64,000 bases of DNA. Origin: Nocardia aurantia (GTDB taxonomy: Bacteria > Actinomycetota > Actinomycetes > Mycobacteriales > Mycobacteriaceae). Below, one piece after another: positions 44,277 to 55,611 of this stretch. The stretch lies in the NCBI RefSeq assembly GCF_009604425.1, contig NZ_WEGI01000001.1, positions 62,001 through 126,000 of the forward strand, read 5' to 3'. A program made the position numbers and the translations under genes. The notes beneath the pieces were generated by a model. It was not told where the DNA came from. It made no database searches and saw only the letters and a list, made by a program, of their open reading frames with translations. Every line of letters begins with the position of its first letter. Position 1 is the stretch's first letter.

Positions 44277-45472
44277 CAGGCGCTCGTCTCCTGGGAGGAC
44301 GGCTCCTGCCGGCGGCGCATGTTGTCGGCGACCTCGCGCTCCCAGGCCTCGTTGGCCTTGGTGGTGTCGACCTCGAATTCGAAGCGCTGCACCATCTTCG
44401 GATCGATGTCGGCGACGTCGACGTAGAACTGGTCGTACCAGCGGCGCAGCTGGTAGACCGGGCCGTCCTCCTCGCAGAGCAGCGGATTGTCGATCTTGGA
44501 CTTGTGCTTCCAGATCTCCACGTCCTGCAGGAAGCCGTCGCCGAAGAACTTGGTCATGCTGGCGGCGAGCTTGTCGGCGGTCTCGTCGTCGATGCCCTCG
44601 GGCTTCTCGACGCTCAGACCGTATTGCAGCACGAACGAGTTCTGCGTGACCGGGTAGTGGCAATTGATCAGCAGGATCTTGATCTCGTATCCGCCGTAGC
44701 TGTTCACCAGCGGGTTGATCATGTACGACGGGCCGAAGTAGGACGCCTCCGACTGCAACAGCGACTCACCGCCGTACTTGGCGGCCATGCCGACGTCCGG
44801 CCGGCCCTTGGTCTCCAGGTACTGGGTGGCGACATGGCCCTCGAACACGTTCTTGAAGTAGGTCGGGAACGCGTAGTGGATGTAGAAGAAGTGCGCCATG
44901 TCGACCACGTTGTCGATGATCTCGCGGCAGTTGGCGCCCTCGATGTGCAGCGTTTCCCAGGTCCACTCGGTCCAACGCTCACCCAGTTGCTCGCGCGGCG
45001 AACCGTCGGCCTCGGTGTACGGTCCCTCGATGTACGGGATCGTCACCTCGTCCGGAGGTGGATTGCCCTCGTGGTCGTGCCACACGTACAGCTGCCCGTT
45101 GCGCTCGAGGGTGGTCCAGGAGCGGGTGCGGGCCAGTGGGGGAACCCGGCGGGCGTAGGGGATCGCGGTGCAGCGGCCGTTGCCGCCCCAGCGCCAGTCG
45201 TGGAACGGGCACGCGATCGAATCGCCCTTGATCTCGCCCATGCTGAGATCGCCGCCGAGATGCCGGCAGTACGCGTCGAGCACCTTCAGATCGCCGGAAC
45301 TGTCGGCCCAGACTACGAGTTTGGTCCCGAACGCCTCGATGGCGTGCGGTGTGCCGTCCCGGAACCCCGCGACCGTACCGAGGCAATGCCAACCGCGCGC
45401 GTAGCGGGTGGGCATGGATCCGACATCGATCTCACGTACCTTCCCGCCCGGCCGCGGTGTTGTCTCTGCCAT
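44276..45472 (-). CDS. kshA: 3-ketosteroid 9alpha-hydroxylase oxygenase KshA
   Basis: A 398-residue Rieske oxygenase. The [2Fe-2S] ligands are in CRHLGGDL (near residue 68) and CPFHDW. The mononuclear iron site is in NVVDMAHFFYIHYAFP near residue 190, with a further Asp nearer the C-terminus. It hydroxylates C9 of androstenedione or androstadienedione, which with KstD opens ring B. It needs the reductase KshB, which is not in this window. ATG 45472 has GAGGAGG upstream, and a KstR box lies 24 bases before it. Confidence 0.95.
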   Translation of the reverse strand: MAETTPRPGGKVREIDVGSMPTRYARGWHCLGTVAGFRDGTPHAIEAFGTKLVVWADSSGDLKVLDAYCRHLGGDLSMGEIKGDSIACPFHDWRWGGNGRCTAIPYARRVPPLARTRSWTTLERNGQLYVWHDHEGNPPPDEVTIPYIEGPYTEADGSPREQLGERWTEWTWETLHIEGANCREIIDNVVDMAHFFYIHYAFPTYFKNVFEGHVATQYLETKGRPDVGMAAKYGGESLLQSEASYFGPSYMINPLVNSYGGYEIKILLINCHYPVTQNSFVLQYGLSVEKPEGIDDETADKLAASMTKFFGDGFLQDVEIWKHKSKIDNPLLCEEDGPVYQLRRWYDQFYVDVADIDPKMVQRFEFEVDTTKANEAWEREVADNMRRRQEPSSQETSA

Positions 45473-45495
45473 CGTGATCCCTCCTCTGGAAGTAC

Positions 45496-45509
45496 TAGAA
45501 CACGTTACA
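45496..45509. promoter_or_regulatory. KstR operator for kshA
   Basis: TAGAACACGTTACA fits TnnAACnnGTTnnA. It lies 24 bases ahead of the kshA start on the minus strand. Confidence 0.88.
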
Positions 45510-45598
45510 AAATTGCGAGCCGCTGCGCTAGTTATTCCCTTGGCCACCAGGCAAAGGGCATGTCCCGAACCTGCTGGTTACCCGTTCTCGACAGGAAT

Positions 45599-45612
45599 AG
45601 TAACGTGTTCTA
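45599..45612. promoter_or_regulatory. KstR operator (one mismatch) for hsaACDB
   Basis: On the minus strand this reads TAGAACACGTTACT, differing from the kshA box only in the last base. It lies 131 bases before hsaA and about 90 bases from the kshA box, so each divergent operon appears to have its own site. Confidence 0.75.
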
Positions 45613-45742
45613 ATCTCGACTGGAGTACGGCGCCCGTGCCGAACTTGCGGTACGGCGCCCGCGTCCGAATGGAACGTGGCGCCCGCGCCGGGCCATCGCA
45701 CGGGTGTTGGAGCAGGTAGAAGCAGGCAGGAGCCGCGAAGAG

Positions 45743-48701
<2,959 letters not shown>

Positions 48702-48751
48702 CGGCACCCCTCCGGCACGAGCACACGGACCAGCGACAGAGGACGGCCGAC

Positions 48752-49342
48752 ATGACCTCGGAAGCAGTGGCGGACAGCGGTTTCCCGGAGATCGACGCCC
48801 GTCGGTTCCGGAACGTGCTGGGGCAGTTCTGCACCGGCATCACCGTGATCACCACGTTCGACGACGACCGGGCCCCGGTGGGCTTCGCCTGCCAGTCCTT
48901 CGCCGCCCTGTCGCTGGATCCACCCCTGGTGCTGTTCTGCCCGACCAAACAGTCCCGCACCTGGGCCGCGATCGAGCGCGCCGGCCGCTTCTGCGTCAAC
49001 GTCCTCGCCGAGGAACAACGAGAACTGTGCGCCCGCTTCGGTTCCCGCGAACCCGACAAGTTCGCGGGAACCGCCTGGCACACCACCGAATTCGACCTCC
49101 CGCAGATCGACGAGGCCCTGGCATCGATCGACTGCCGGGTCGACCGGGTCATCGACGGCGGTGACCACCACATCGTGATCGGCCGCGTCCTAGCTCTCGC
49201 CGAAACCACCGAATCCGGCCGCCCCCTGCTGTTCTACCGTGGCCAGTACACCGCCATAGAACCGGAGAAGACCGTCCCTGCCCCCTGGCGCGCGGACCTG
49301 GAACACTTCCTCACCACGACCACACTCGACACCTGGCTCTGA
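48752..49342 (+). CDS. hsaB: Flavin reductase HsaB
   Basis: A 196-residue flavin reductase-like (FMN-binding split barrel) protein. It has FRNVLGQFCTGITVITTFDDDRAPVGFACQSFAALSLDPPLVLFCP in the first 70 residues and the terminal GRPLLFYRGQYTAIEP. It supplies reduced flavin to HsaA at the expense of NADH. The ATG is 50 bases after hsaC, and the operon order is that of Rv3570c-Rv3567c. Confidence 0.93.
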   Translation: MTSEAVADSGFPEIDARRFRNVLGQFCTGITVITTFDDDRAPVGFACQSFAALSLDPPLVLFCPTKQSRTWAAIERAGRFCVNVLAEEQRELCARFGSREPDKFAGTAWHTTEFDLPQIDEALASIDCRVDRVIDGGDHHIVIGRVLALAETTESGRPLLFYRGQYTAIEPEKTVPAPWRADLEHFLTTTTLDTWL

Positions 49343-49507
49343 GACCTCCGCGCCTGGCGTAGGGTCCTGCGCCACCGAGCGCTTCCGGGCCGCTGAGCGT
49401 GCGCTGCTCAAGTCGCCGAGGTGTGCCGAACTGCCGCGCGATACCGGGCTGCCGGCTATCGAGTGGCCCGCACTGCAAGCTGAAGCCGTGTCTCCTGTGG
49501 AGGCCGG

Positions 49508-49915
49508 TCAATCCAGCCGGAAGTCCGCGAAATCGAAGCCCGGCGACACGATGCAGCTGACCAGCACGTACTCGTCGCCGGCCGGGCGGGCGGCCTGACT
49601 GACGCCGCCAGGGACCACAGCCTGCAACAACTGGCCGTGCTCCACATCGGGTCCGAGCACGATCTCCTCGCCGTCGATGTTCAGCAGCAGCGGGCCGCCG
49701 CGATGCCAGAACCAGAGCTCGTCCGACCGCACCGTATGCGGCGCGGACCGCTCACCCGGCAGCAGCAGGAAGTGGATCGACGTCGCCGCCGCACGGGTGT
49801 CGCCGTATCCGCTGGGTGTGAATTCGACCGGACTGCGCCATGTTTCGCGATACCAGCCGCCCTCCGGATGTGGCTGCATATCCAGCACCGCTGCCAATTC
49901 GGGCCGCTCACCCAT
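49508..49915 (-). CDS. Cupin_5 (DUF985) family protein
   Basis: A 135-residue single-domain cupin. It has the DUF985 hallmarks: MQPHPEGGWYRETWRS at residues 13-28, ATSIHFLLLPGERSAPHTVRSDELWFWHRG (metal-site His/Glu region) and a late VSPGFDFADFRL. Proteins of this family bind a small ligand or metal in the barrel; some yeast and bacterial members have been linked to sugar or nucleotide-sugar chemistry, but no role can be assigned here. It is monocistronic. Confidence 0.83.
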   Translation of the reverse strand: MGERPELAAVLDMQPHPEGGWYRETWRSPVEFTPSGYGDTRAAATSIHFLLLPGERSAPHTVRSDELWFWHRGGPLLLNIDGEEIVLGPDVEHGQLLQAVVPGGVSQAARPAGDEYVLVSCIVSPGFDFADFRLD

Positions 49916-50079
49916 GTCCCGCTACTCTCCGTCGACGCTGTCCCGATCGTCGCGCACGGCATGCGAACTCGGCAATCCCCGCACGGTGTCGCGCATCCCA
50001 CATTCGCGGAGCCGTCCGCGGCCGTTCAGCGATAGAGGTTGCGCTGGAGCGCATTCGGTCCGGTCGGCGCGAGGCGCGC

Positions 50080-50925
50080 TCAGGAGTGGCCGGCGAAATC
50101 CGCGAGCAGCTCGGCGACCACGGCGGGCCGCTCGATATTCGGCGAATGCCCTGCGCCGTCGATGATTTCGACGCGGGCGCCGGTGGCCCGGTAGCGAGCG
50201 GTGGTGGTGGCGCAGTCGTAGAAGCGGTCGTGGGTGCCGTGCAGTACCAGGGTCGGCATGGACAGCGCATGGATCTGCGCGTCGAGCGGGTTGGCCGCGA
50301 GCCGGCGGCGGCGATCCACGATGACCGTGCGGGGCATGCGCGGGCTCATCGCGCGGTAGTCGCGGACGCCCTGATCCGGATCGTCGAACGCACCGCGAAC
50401 GTCGAAACCCGGTGCCACCCCGTACCGGAGGCCGAATCGGATGAACGGCGGCAGGGCCGCGCGGTGCAGCAGCGGGCCGAGCAGCGGATCGGCGAGCAGT
50501 CCGTTGCCGGTCGGAAAGCGGGCGGCGCTGTAGTCCGGAGCCTGATCGATCACAGCGATCCGCCGCACCCGGGGTGACTGGCCGGCCGTGGCGAGCGCGA
50601 CGTCGGCGCCGAACGAGTGACCGGCCAGGGTGACATCGTGCAGATCGAGCACGTCCAGCAGTCGCGCGATCGCGCGGCCTTGAGCCGGGCCGTCGAGGTC
50701 GTGGTGACCACCGGTGCCGCCGTGCCCGCGCAGATCCGGCCGGATCACCCGGTACCGGTCGGTCAGCAGCGCCGCGACCCGGTCGTACCAGTGCAGCGAT
50801 CCGGCGAAACCGTGCAGCAGCACAACGGGTTTCGCGGCCGGATCACCCTCGTCGCGGAAATGTATCGGGTGCGCGCCGAGTTCGTCGTCCCGGTCCGCGA
50901 CGCCGGCATCCCGGCCCGCGCTCAC
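50080..50925 (-). CDS. Alpha/beta hydrolase paired with a TetR regulator
   Basis: A 281-residue alpha/beta hydrolase. It has VVLLHGFAGSLHWYDR, RPDLRGHGGTGGH, the nucleophile elbow LAGHSFGADVALA and the catalytic His in DGAGHSPNIERP. The GTG start at 50925 overlaps the stop of the upstream tetR gene (GTGA), so the two are co-translated. The substrate is unknown; the regulator probably controls it. Confidence 0.82.
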   Translation of the reverse strand: MSAGRDAGVADRDDELGAHPIHFRDEGDPAAKPVVLLHGFAGSLHWYDRVAALLTDRYRVIRPDLRGHGGTGGHHDLDGPAQGRAIARLLDVLDLHDVTLAGHSFGADVALATAGQSPRVRRIAVIDQAPDYSAARFPTGNGLLADPLLGPLLHRAALPPFIRFGLRYGVAPGFDVRGAFDDPDQGVRDYRAMSPRMPRTVIVDRRRRLAANPLDAQIHALSMPTLVLHGTHDRFYDCATTTARYRATGARVEIIDGAGHSPNIERPAVVAELLADFAGHS

Positions 50926-51539
50926 CGCGTCTCCTCGCTGTAGGCGAGCACCACCAGCGTGAACAGGTCCACCCGGCGGTCCCACGCGGTCACGTCGTAG
51001 GGCTCCAGCAGGCATTGCGCGGCGGTGCCGTCGTGCACGGCGACCAGGGCCCGGCCCAGCGCCACCGGATCGGTGACGAGCCGGCCGACCCGGTGGAGCA
51101 GCTTCTCCACCACCGGCAGCAGGGCCGCGACGATCGCGTCCTCGCGCGCCGCGACCACCCGGCGCAGCGCCGGATTGCGCAGGGCGTGCGCGGTGAACTC
51201 GAAGGTGATGCGGAACCACTGGTCGTCCACCGGAACCGCGCGCAACACGATCTCCACGCCGGCGCGCAGGTCGGTCATGGCGTCGGTGGCGTCCTCGGCG
51301 AGGACCGCGGTCACCTCGCGGAGCAGCAACTCCGAGCGCTGTTCCCACATGGCGAGGAACAGTTCCTCGAGGGAGGTGAAATTGGAGTAGAAGGCGCCGC
51401 GCGTGAAACCCGCTCGCTCACAGATCTGCTCGACGGTGCAGCGGCCGAATCCCTCGTCGGCGAAGGCGTCGAAGGCGGCATCCAGCAGCCGTTGCCGGGT
51501 TTCGGCGCGTCGCCTGGTCACCCGCGGCTGGCTCGACAT
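50922..51539 (-). CDS. TetR-family transcriptional regulator
   Basis: A 205-residue regulator. The N-terminal helix-turn-helix TRQRLLDAAFDAFADEGFGRCTVEQICERAGFTRGAFYSNFTSLEELF occupies residues about 14-60. The C-terminal ligand domain contains DDQWFRITFEFTAHALRNPALRR. It overlaps the alpha/beta hydrolase gene and is divergent from the sirtuin gene across an intergenic region carrying 23-bp tandem repeats, which may include its operator. Confidence 0.85.
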   Translation of the reverse strand: MSSQPRVTRRRAETRQRLLDAAFDAFADEGFGRCTVEQICERAGFTRGAFYSNFTSLEELFLAMWEQRSELLLREVTAVLAEDATDAMTDLRAGVEIVLRAVPVDDQWFRITFEFTAHALRNPALRRVVAAREDAIVAALLPVVEKLLHRVGRLVTDPVALGRALVAVHDGTAAQCLLEPYDVTAWDRRVDLFTLVVLAYSEETR

Positions 51540-51576
51540 CCGCTGAGCGTAGCAATCGCCTCCGGCGGGCCGGACG

Positions 51577-51647
51577 GACGCACTGCCGGGCTCGCCCGGG
51601 ATGCACTGCCGGGTCCGGCCGGGACGCACTGCCGGACCCGCGCCCGG
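51577..51647. repeat. Three 23-25 bp tandem repeats between tetR and the sirtuin gene
   Basis: Copies begin at 51577, 51600 and 51623. Each starts GAcGCACTGCCGG and ends in a CCGG-rich half that partly mirrors it. They sit between the divergent starts at 51539 and 51673, so they may be operator repeats or a small minisatellite. Confidence 0.7.
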
Positions 51648-51672
51648 GATGCCCCCTCGTACCCTGGTGATC

Positions 51673-52410
51673 ATGACGCAGTGGCGGCAGCGGCCCGGAC
51701 CGATCGGCGTGCTCACCGGTGCGGGAATCTCCACCGATTCCGGCATCCCGGATTTCCGCGGTCCGCGCGGGGTGTGGACGAAGGACCCGATCGCGGAACT
51801 GCTCTCGACCTATCCGCACTACATCGCGGATCCCGAACTGCGGCAACGGTCCTGGCTCGCCCGCCGCGACAATCCGGCCTGGCGGGCCACGCCCAACGAC
51901 GCGCATCGCGCCCTGGTGCGGCTGGGCGAGAACCGAGACGTCTCGATCATCACCCAGAACATCGACCGGCTGCATCAGCGGGCCGGGACGCCGGCGGACC
52001 GGGTGGTGGAGATCCACGGCAACATGTTCGAGGTGGTGTGCGTCGACTGCGACTTCACCACCTCGATGGCCGCCACGCTGGACCGGGTCGCCGCCGGTGA
52101 GCCCGATCCGCCGTGCCCCGACTGCGGCGGCATCCTCAAGTCCGCCACGATCATGTTCGGCCAGGCCATGGACGCCGGTTCGGTCCGGGCGGCCGAAACC
52201 ATCGCCGCCGGCAGCGCGGTCTTCCTGGCGATCGGCACCTCGCTACAGGTGGAACCCGCGGCATCGATGTGCGCGGTCGCCGTGGACAGCGGCGCCGACC
52301 TGATCGTGATCAACGCCGAACCCACCCCCTACGACCGCTACGCCACCGAGATGATCCGCGAGCCCATCGGCGAGGCGCTGCCGCGCCTGGTGCGCGAAAT
52401 GCTCAGCTGA
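51673..52410 (+). CDS. cobB: Sir2-family NAD-dependent protein deacylase
   Basis: A 245-residue sirtuin. The NAD site begins with VLTGAGISTDSGIPDFRGPRGVW (residues 12-34). The QNID motif is in SIITQNIDRLH, and the catalytic His in VVEIHGNMF. A four-Cys zinc site is formed by CVDCDF and CPDCGG. The Tyr/Arg pair of class III desuccinylases is not evident, so deacetylation is more likely. The ATG at 51673 is chosen. Its 3' end overlaps that of the convergent DUF427 gene by 8 bases. Confidence 0.9.
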   Translation: MTQWRQRPGPIGVLTGAGISTDSGIPDFRGPRGVWTKDPIAELLSTYPHYIADPELRQRSWLARRDNPAWRATPNDAHRALVRLGENRDVSIITQNIDRLHQRAGTPADRVVEIHGNMFEVVCVDCDFTTSMAATLDRVAAGEPDPPCPDCGGILKSATIMFGQAMDAGSVRAAETIAAGSAVFLAIGTSLQVEPAASMCAVAVDSGADLIVINAEPTPYDRYATEMIREPIGEALPRLVREMLS

Positions 52411-53155
52411 ACTGCGTCTTCGGCCGCTCCTGCAGGACATCGTCGAGGTACAGATCCACCTTCTCGTTGTAGAAACAGGCGAGGCCCGCGATCTTCTGGC
52501 TCTCCGGCAGCGGAGTCCGGTACAGCCACACCAGATCCGGATGTTCGGTGCCGTCGAGGTGGACGGTGAAGTATTCGGCCGTGCCCTTGTACGGGCAGCC
52601 GGTCCGCGTCGGCGACGGGGTCAGCAGGTCGAGCCGGACATCGGTGAGCGGCAGGTAATACCGTGGCGGCAGCCCGGTTTCGAACAGGATGCGCGGCGAC
52701 CGCGACTCGGCGACCGTCCGCCCCTCGATCTCCACCCGCACGTGCCGGGAGCTGGCCAGGATGTCGACCCGGTGATACGGGTCGCGCGGATGGGTGTAGA
52801 CGGGTTCGTCCTCCTCGAACCAGTCGTCCATCGCCTGCCAGTCCAGCCGGACCACCTCCCGCAACTCCGGGATGGGCGATTCGGGATAGCGCAGGGCGGC
52901 CTCGGCCCGGACGTCGTCGCCGACGACCACGTCGTGCACGACGCCCTCCCCGCGGCTGGGCGAATGCTTGCTCGCCCCGGTCGGCTCCAGCCGGGCGTGC
53001 ACGTCGTCGACGGGGAAGTAGTAGGTGGGGTAGTGCGGCCCCTCCCAGACCAGCAGCGGCCGGACGGTGTCGACCACCAGCCGCCCTCGCGCATAGGCCC
53101 GGACCCGGCGATGGCCGGACTCCGTCCGGATACGTCCACGATTCGTTTCCGTCAT
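52403..53155 (-). CDS. DUF427 family protein
   Basis: A 250-residue protein with two DUF427-like units. Residues about 15-110 include VRPLLVWEGPHYPTYYFPVDDV. Residues about 140-235 include RILFETGLPPRYYLPLTDVR and the hallmark CPYKGTAEYFTV. This soluble beta-rich family is widespread in actinobacteria and has no established function that I know. ATG 53155 is the start; the longer frame upstream is a shadow of the MFS gene. Confidence 0.82.
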   Translation of the reverse strand: MTETNRGRIRTESGHRRVRAYARGRLVVDTVRPLLVWEGPHYPTYYFPVDDVHARLEPTGASKHSPSRGEGVVHDVVVGDDVRAEAALRYPESPIPELREVVRLDWQAMDDWFEEDEPVYTHPRDPYHRVDILASSRHVRVEIEGRTVAESRSPRILFETGLPPRYYLPLTDVRLDLLTPSPTRTGCPYKGTAEYFTVHLDGTEHPDLVWLYRTPLPESQKIAGLACFYNEKVDLYLDDVLQERPKTQFS

Positions 53156-53198
53156 ACCCCCCGAAGGTACTCGCGCCGGGTGACGGACGAGCACGCGA

Positions 53199-53231
53199 AT
53201 CGGGGCCCGGCAGATCGTGCCGGGCCCCGAT
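53199..53231 (-). terminator. Strong hairpin terminator of the marR-MFS operon
   Basis: A perfect 14-bp stem (53199-53212 with 53218-53231) and a 5-base loop; the arms are ATCGGGGCCCGGCA and its complement. It lies 14 bases past the MFS transporter stop on the minus strand and before the DUF427 start. Confidence 0.85.
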
Positions 53232-53244
53232 GAACCACCAGGAT

Positions 53245-54519
53245 TCAGTCGTCGGCGAGGGTGATCGCCTGGGCCTCCTCGACGCTGTGCGGCGCCGGAT
53301 CGTGGTGGTGGTCGGTGGCGGGCTGCAGTGCCGAGCGGCCGCCGAGGAAGACCAGCACGCCGACGGCGGTACAGGCGGCGCCGACCCAGAACGGCAGCGC
53401 CGTCGCGTGCTCGCCGAGCTTGCCGGCCAGATAGGGGGCCGCCGCGCCGCCGACGAAGCGGACGAAACTGTAGGCGGCCGAGGCGGTGGAGCGTTCCACC
53501 GGTGCGGAGGTCATCACGGCCTCGGTGATCAGCGTGTTGTTGATGCCGAGGAACAGCCCGGCCAGCACGGTGCAGACGATCAGCACCGGCTTGTGATGCG
53601 CCCCGACCGCCATCACGGCCAGGTCGATCGCGAACAGCGCGAGCGCGGTGGCGATCATCGGGACGGTGCCGAACCGCCGTTGCAGCCGCGGCGCGAACCA
53701 CACCGACGCGACAGCCAGCAGCACACCCCACCCGAAGAAGATGAAGCCGATGGCGTAGGTGCCCATGTTCAACGGGAACGGGGTGTAGGCCAGCAACGTG
53801 AAGAAGCCGTAGTTGTACAGCAGCGCAGTGATACTCACCAGCAGCAACCCGCGGAAGCGTAAAGCCTTGAACGGCGCGATGATCGAGGTGTGCTGCGTGG
53901 GCCTCGGCCCGTCCGGCAACAGCACGATCAACGCGATGAAAGCGACCGCCATCAGCACCGAGACCCCGAAGAACGGTGCGCGCCAAGTGATTCCGCCGAG
54001 AAACCCCCCGACCAGCGGCCCCGCCGCGATCCCGATCCCGAGCGCGGCCTCGTACAGGATGATGGCCCGCGCGACCCCACCGGTGGCCGACCCCACGATG
54101 GTGGCCAGCGCGGTAGCGATGAACAACGCGTTGCCGAGCCCCCACCCGGCACGGAAGCCCACGATCTGCCCCACGCTGTGCGAACTGCCCGCCAGCGCCG
54201 CGAACACCACGATGATCGCCAGACCCGACAACAGCGTCCGCTTGGCCCCGAACCGGCTGGAAACCACCCCCGTGATCAGCATCGCGACCCCCGTGACCAG
54301 CATGTAACTGGTGAACAGCAGCGTCACCTGCGAGGGCGAGGCATCCAACTGCTCACCGATCGGCTTGAGAATCGGATCCACCAGCCCGATCCCCATGAAC
54401 GCGATCACCGAAGCGAAGGCGACAGCCCAGACAGCCTTGGGCTGGGAGATTTTCGAACTGGGCGCCGCGTGTTTCGCGGCCGGCGCCGCATGGCCGGGAT
54501 GTCGAACGCTACTGGTCAT
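53245..54519 (-). CDS. MFS transporter
   Basis: A 424-residue protein with about 12 membrane helices in two halves. The first half has the loop SSRFGAKRTLLSG (motif A-like) and RAGWGLGNALFIATALATIVG. The second begins after the central loop LLPDGPRPTQHTS. Drug or solute export by proton antiport is likely for this family; no substrate can be told. It directly follows the marR gene (TAGTGATG junction), so it is probably the MarR target. ATG 54519 is used; a GTG one codon earlier is possible. Confidence 0.88.
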   Translation of the reverse strand: MTSSVRHPGHAAPAAKHAAPSSKISQPKAVWAVAFASVIAFMGIGLVDPILKPIGEQLDASPSQVTLLFTSYMLVTGVAMLITGVVSSRFGAKRTLLSGLAIIVVFAALAGSSHSVGQIVGFRAGWGLGNALFIATALATIVGSATGGVARAIILYEAALGIGIAAGPLVGGFLGGITWRAPFFGVSVLMAVAFIALIVLLPDGPRPTQHTSIIAPFKALRFRGLLLVSITALLYNYGFFTLLAYTPFPLNMGTYAIGFIFFGWGVLLAVASVWFAPRLQRRFGTVPMIATALALFAIDLAVMAVGAHHKPVLIVCTVLAGLFLGINNTLITEAVMTSAPVERSTASAAYSFVRFVGGAAAPYLAGKLGEHATALPFWVGAACTAVGVLVFLGGRSALQPATDHHHDPAPHSVEEAQAITLADD

Positions 54520-54521
54520 CA

Positions 54522-54998
54522 CTATTCCTGGTGCGAAAAAGGTTGTGGTGCGGTACTTTTCAGCTCCCCGAGCAGATCGGACAGCTCGACGCGCAGCCGG
54601 TCCAGCCGATCGGTGCCGAAGGAGGGCAGCCGGGCGGCCAAGGCCGACCCGATCGCGCGGCGGGACGCGTTCAGGCAGTCGCGTCCCGCCGGCGTCAACT
54701 CGACGACCACAGCTCTGGAGTCGCCGGGATCCCGGGTGCGGCTGACAAGCCCACCGGCCACCAGCCGCCCGATCAGCGTCGTCGCCGTCGGCTGGGAGCA
54801 GCCGTCGAGGCGAGCGAACTCACTGACCCGCAACCCCCGCCGTTCATCCAAGATCGACAACGCCCGCAACGTCGCAGGCGGCAACCGATCGAGCGACCGA
54901 ACCACACGAACCAACCGCCCGACAGCAACCGCAATGTCAACCAGATGACCCTCCCCCGGGGCTACGGAAGCGGATCCCTCCGCCTGACTCAACTGCAC
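54522..54998 (-). CDS. MarR-family transcriptional regulator
   Basis: A 158-residue winged-helix regulator. The DNA-recognition part is LRVSEFARLDGCSQPTATTLIGRLVAGGLVSRTRDPGDSRAVVVELT (residues about 56-103), including the wing Asp-x-Arg. It is co-transcribed with the MFS transporter. An AT-rich inverted repeat lies 22-52 bases upstream of the GTG start, a likely self-regulatory operator. Confidence 0.88.
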   Translation of the reverse strand: MQLSQAEGSASVAPGEGHLVDIAVAVGRLVRVVRSLDRLPPATLRALSILDERRGLRVSEFARLDGCSQPTATTLIGRLVAGGLVSRTRDPGDSRAVVVELTPAGRDCLNASRRAIGSALAARLPSFGTDRLDRLRVELSDLLGELKSTAPQPFSHQE

Positions 54999-55019
54999 GC
55001 CAATAAGCTTACATACGCT

Positions 55020-55050
55020 AACTATCTATATAAATAGTTCGGCTAACTAT
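55020..55050. promoter_or_regulatory. AT-rich operator/promoter of the marR-MFS operon
   Basis: AACTAT (55020-55025) and ATAGTT (55034-55039) form an inverted repeat, and GGCTAACTAT at 55041-55050 repeats the left arm. This AT-rich island in GC-rich DNA lies just upstream of marR and fits a MarR binding site overlapping the promoter. Confidence 0.6.
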
Positions 55051-55202
55051 ATTTAAAGTGAGCCGAGTCACACCGCTGGAGTCGTGACGCCGGATCCGCG
55101 CCACCGCCCCCGACGGCGCCCTGCTTACCCGAACGACACCGACCCGCAGGCACACCCCCGCTCCGCTCACCGATCAGCAGACGCATCCCCGCTCACCCCA
55201 CC

Positions 55203-55611
55203 CCGCTCACCAATCCGCAGGCCCGATGCTCCCGCTTCCCGCGACCCGGTCACCATTCCGCAGCCGTATGTACCCCCGTTCTCTGCGACCGGGTCAGCAT
55301 TCCGCAGCCGTATGTACCCGGTCCCGTGGCTCGGTCACTATTCCGCAGCCGCACGTACCCCGGTCCCGTGGTTCGGTCAGCATTCCGCAGCCGTAGGTCC
55401 CCCTGCTCCCCGTGGTTCGGTCACCGTTCCGCAGCCGCACGTACCCCTGCTCCCCGTGATCCGGTCACCATTTAGCAGCCGTACGTACCCACTCCCCGTG
55501 GCCCGGTCACCATTTCCGCAGCCGTGTGTACTCCACTCCCCAGGACCCGGTCACCATTTAAGCAGCCGTAACCCCGTTCCCCTGAATGCGGTCACCGATA
55601 CGCAGGGGTAG
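55203..55611. repeat. Tandem array of about 42-bp degenerate repeats
   Basis: At least nine copies begin with GGTCA at 55248, 55292, 55333, 55375, 55419, 55463, 55505, 55549 and 55590, spaced 41-44 bases. A weaker copy lies near 55205 and perhaps one near 55163. Each has a conserved core of about 28 bases (GGTCACCATTCCGCAGCCGT, then ACGTACCC) and a 13-16 base variable tail ending near GTGGTTC. Periods of 41 and 44 break any reading frame, so the array is not coding. It lies between the 3' end of the fadE33 operon and the marR promoter. Confidence 0.85.

Noticed and set aside
53245..54519. A single 580-codon fusion of the MFS region with the DUF427 protein
   Set aside because: The upstream part is an out-of-frame reading of the transporter, and a strong terminator separates the two genes.
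55203..55611. CRISPR array interpretation of the 42-bp repeats
   Set aside because: The variable tails are only 13-16 bases and resemble each other, the cores are degenerate, and no cas gene is present.
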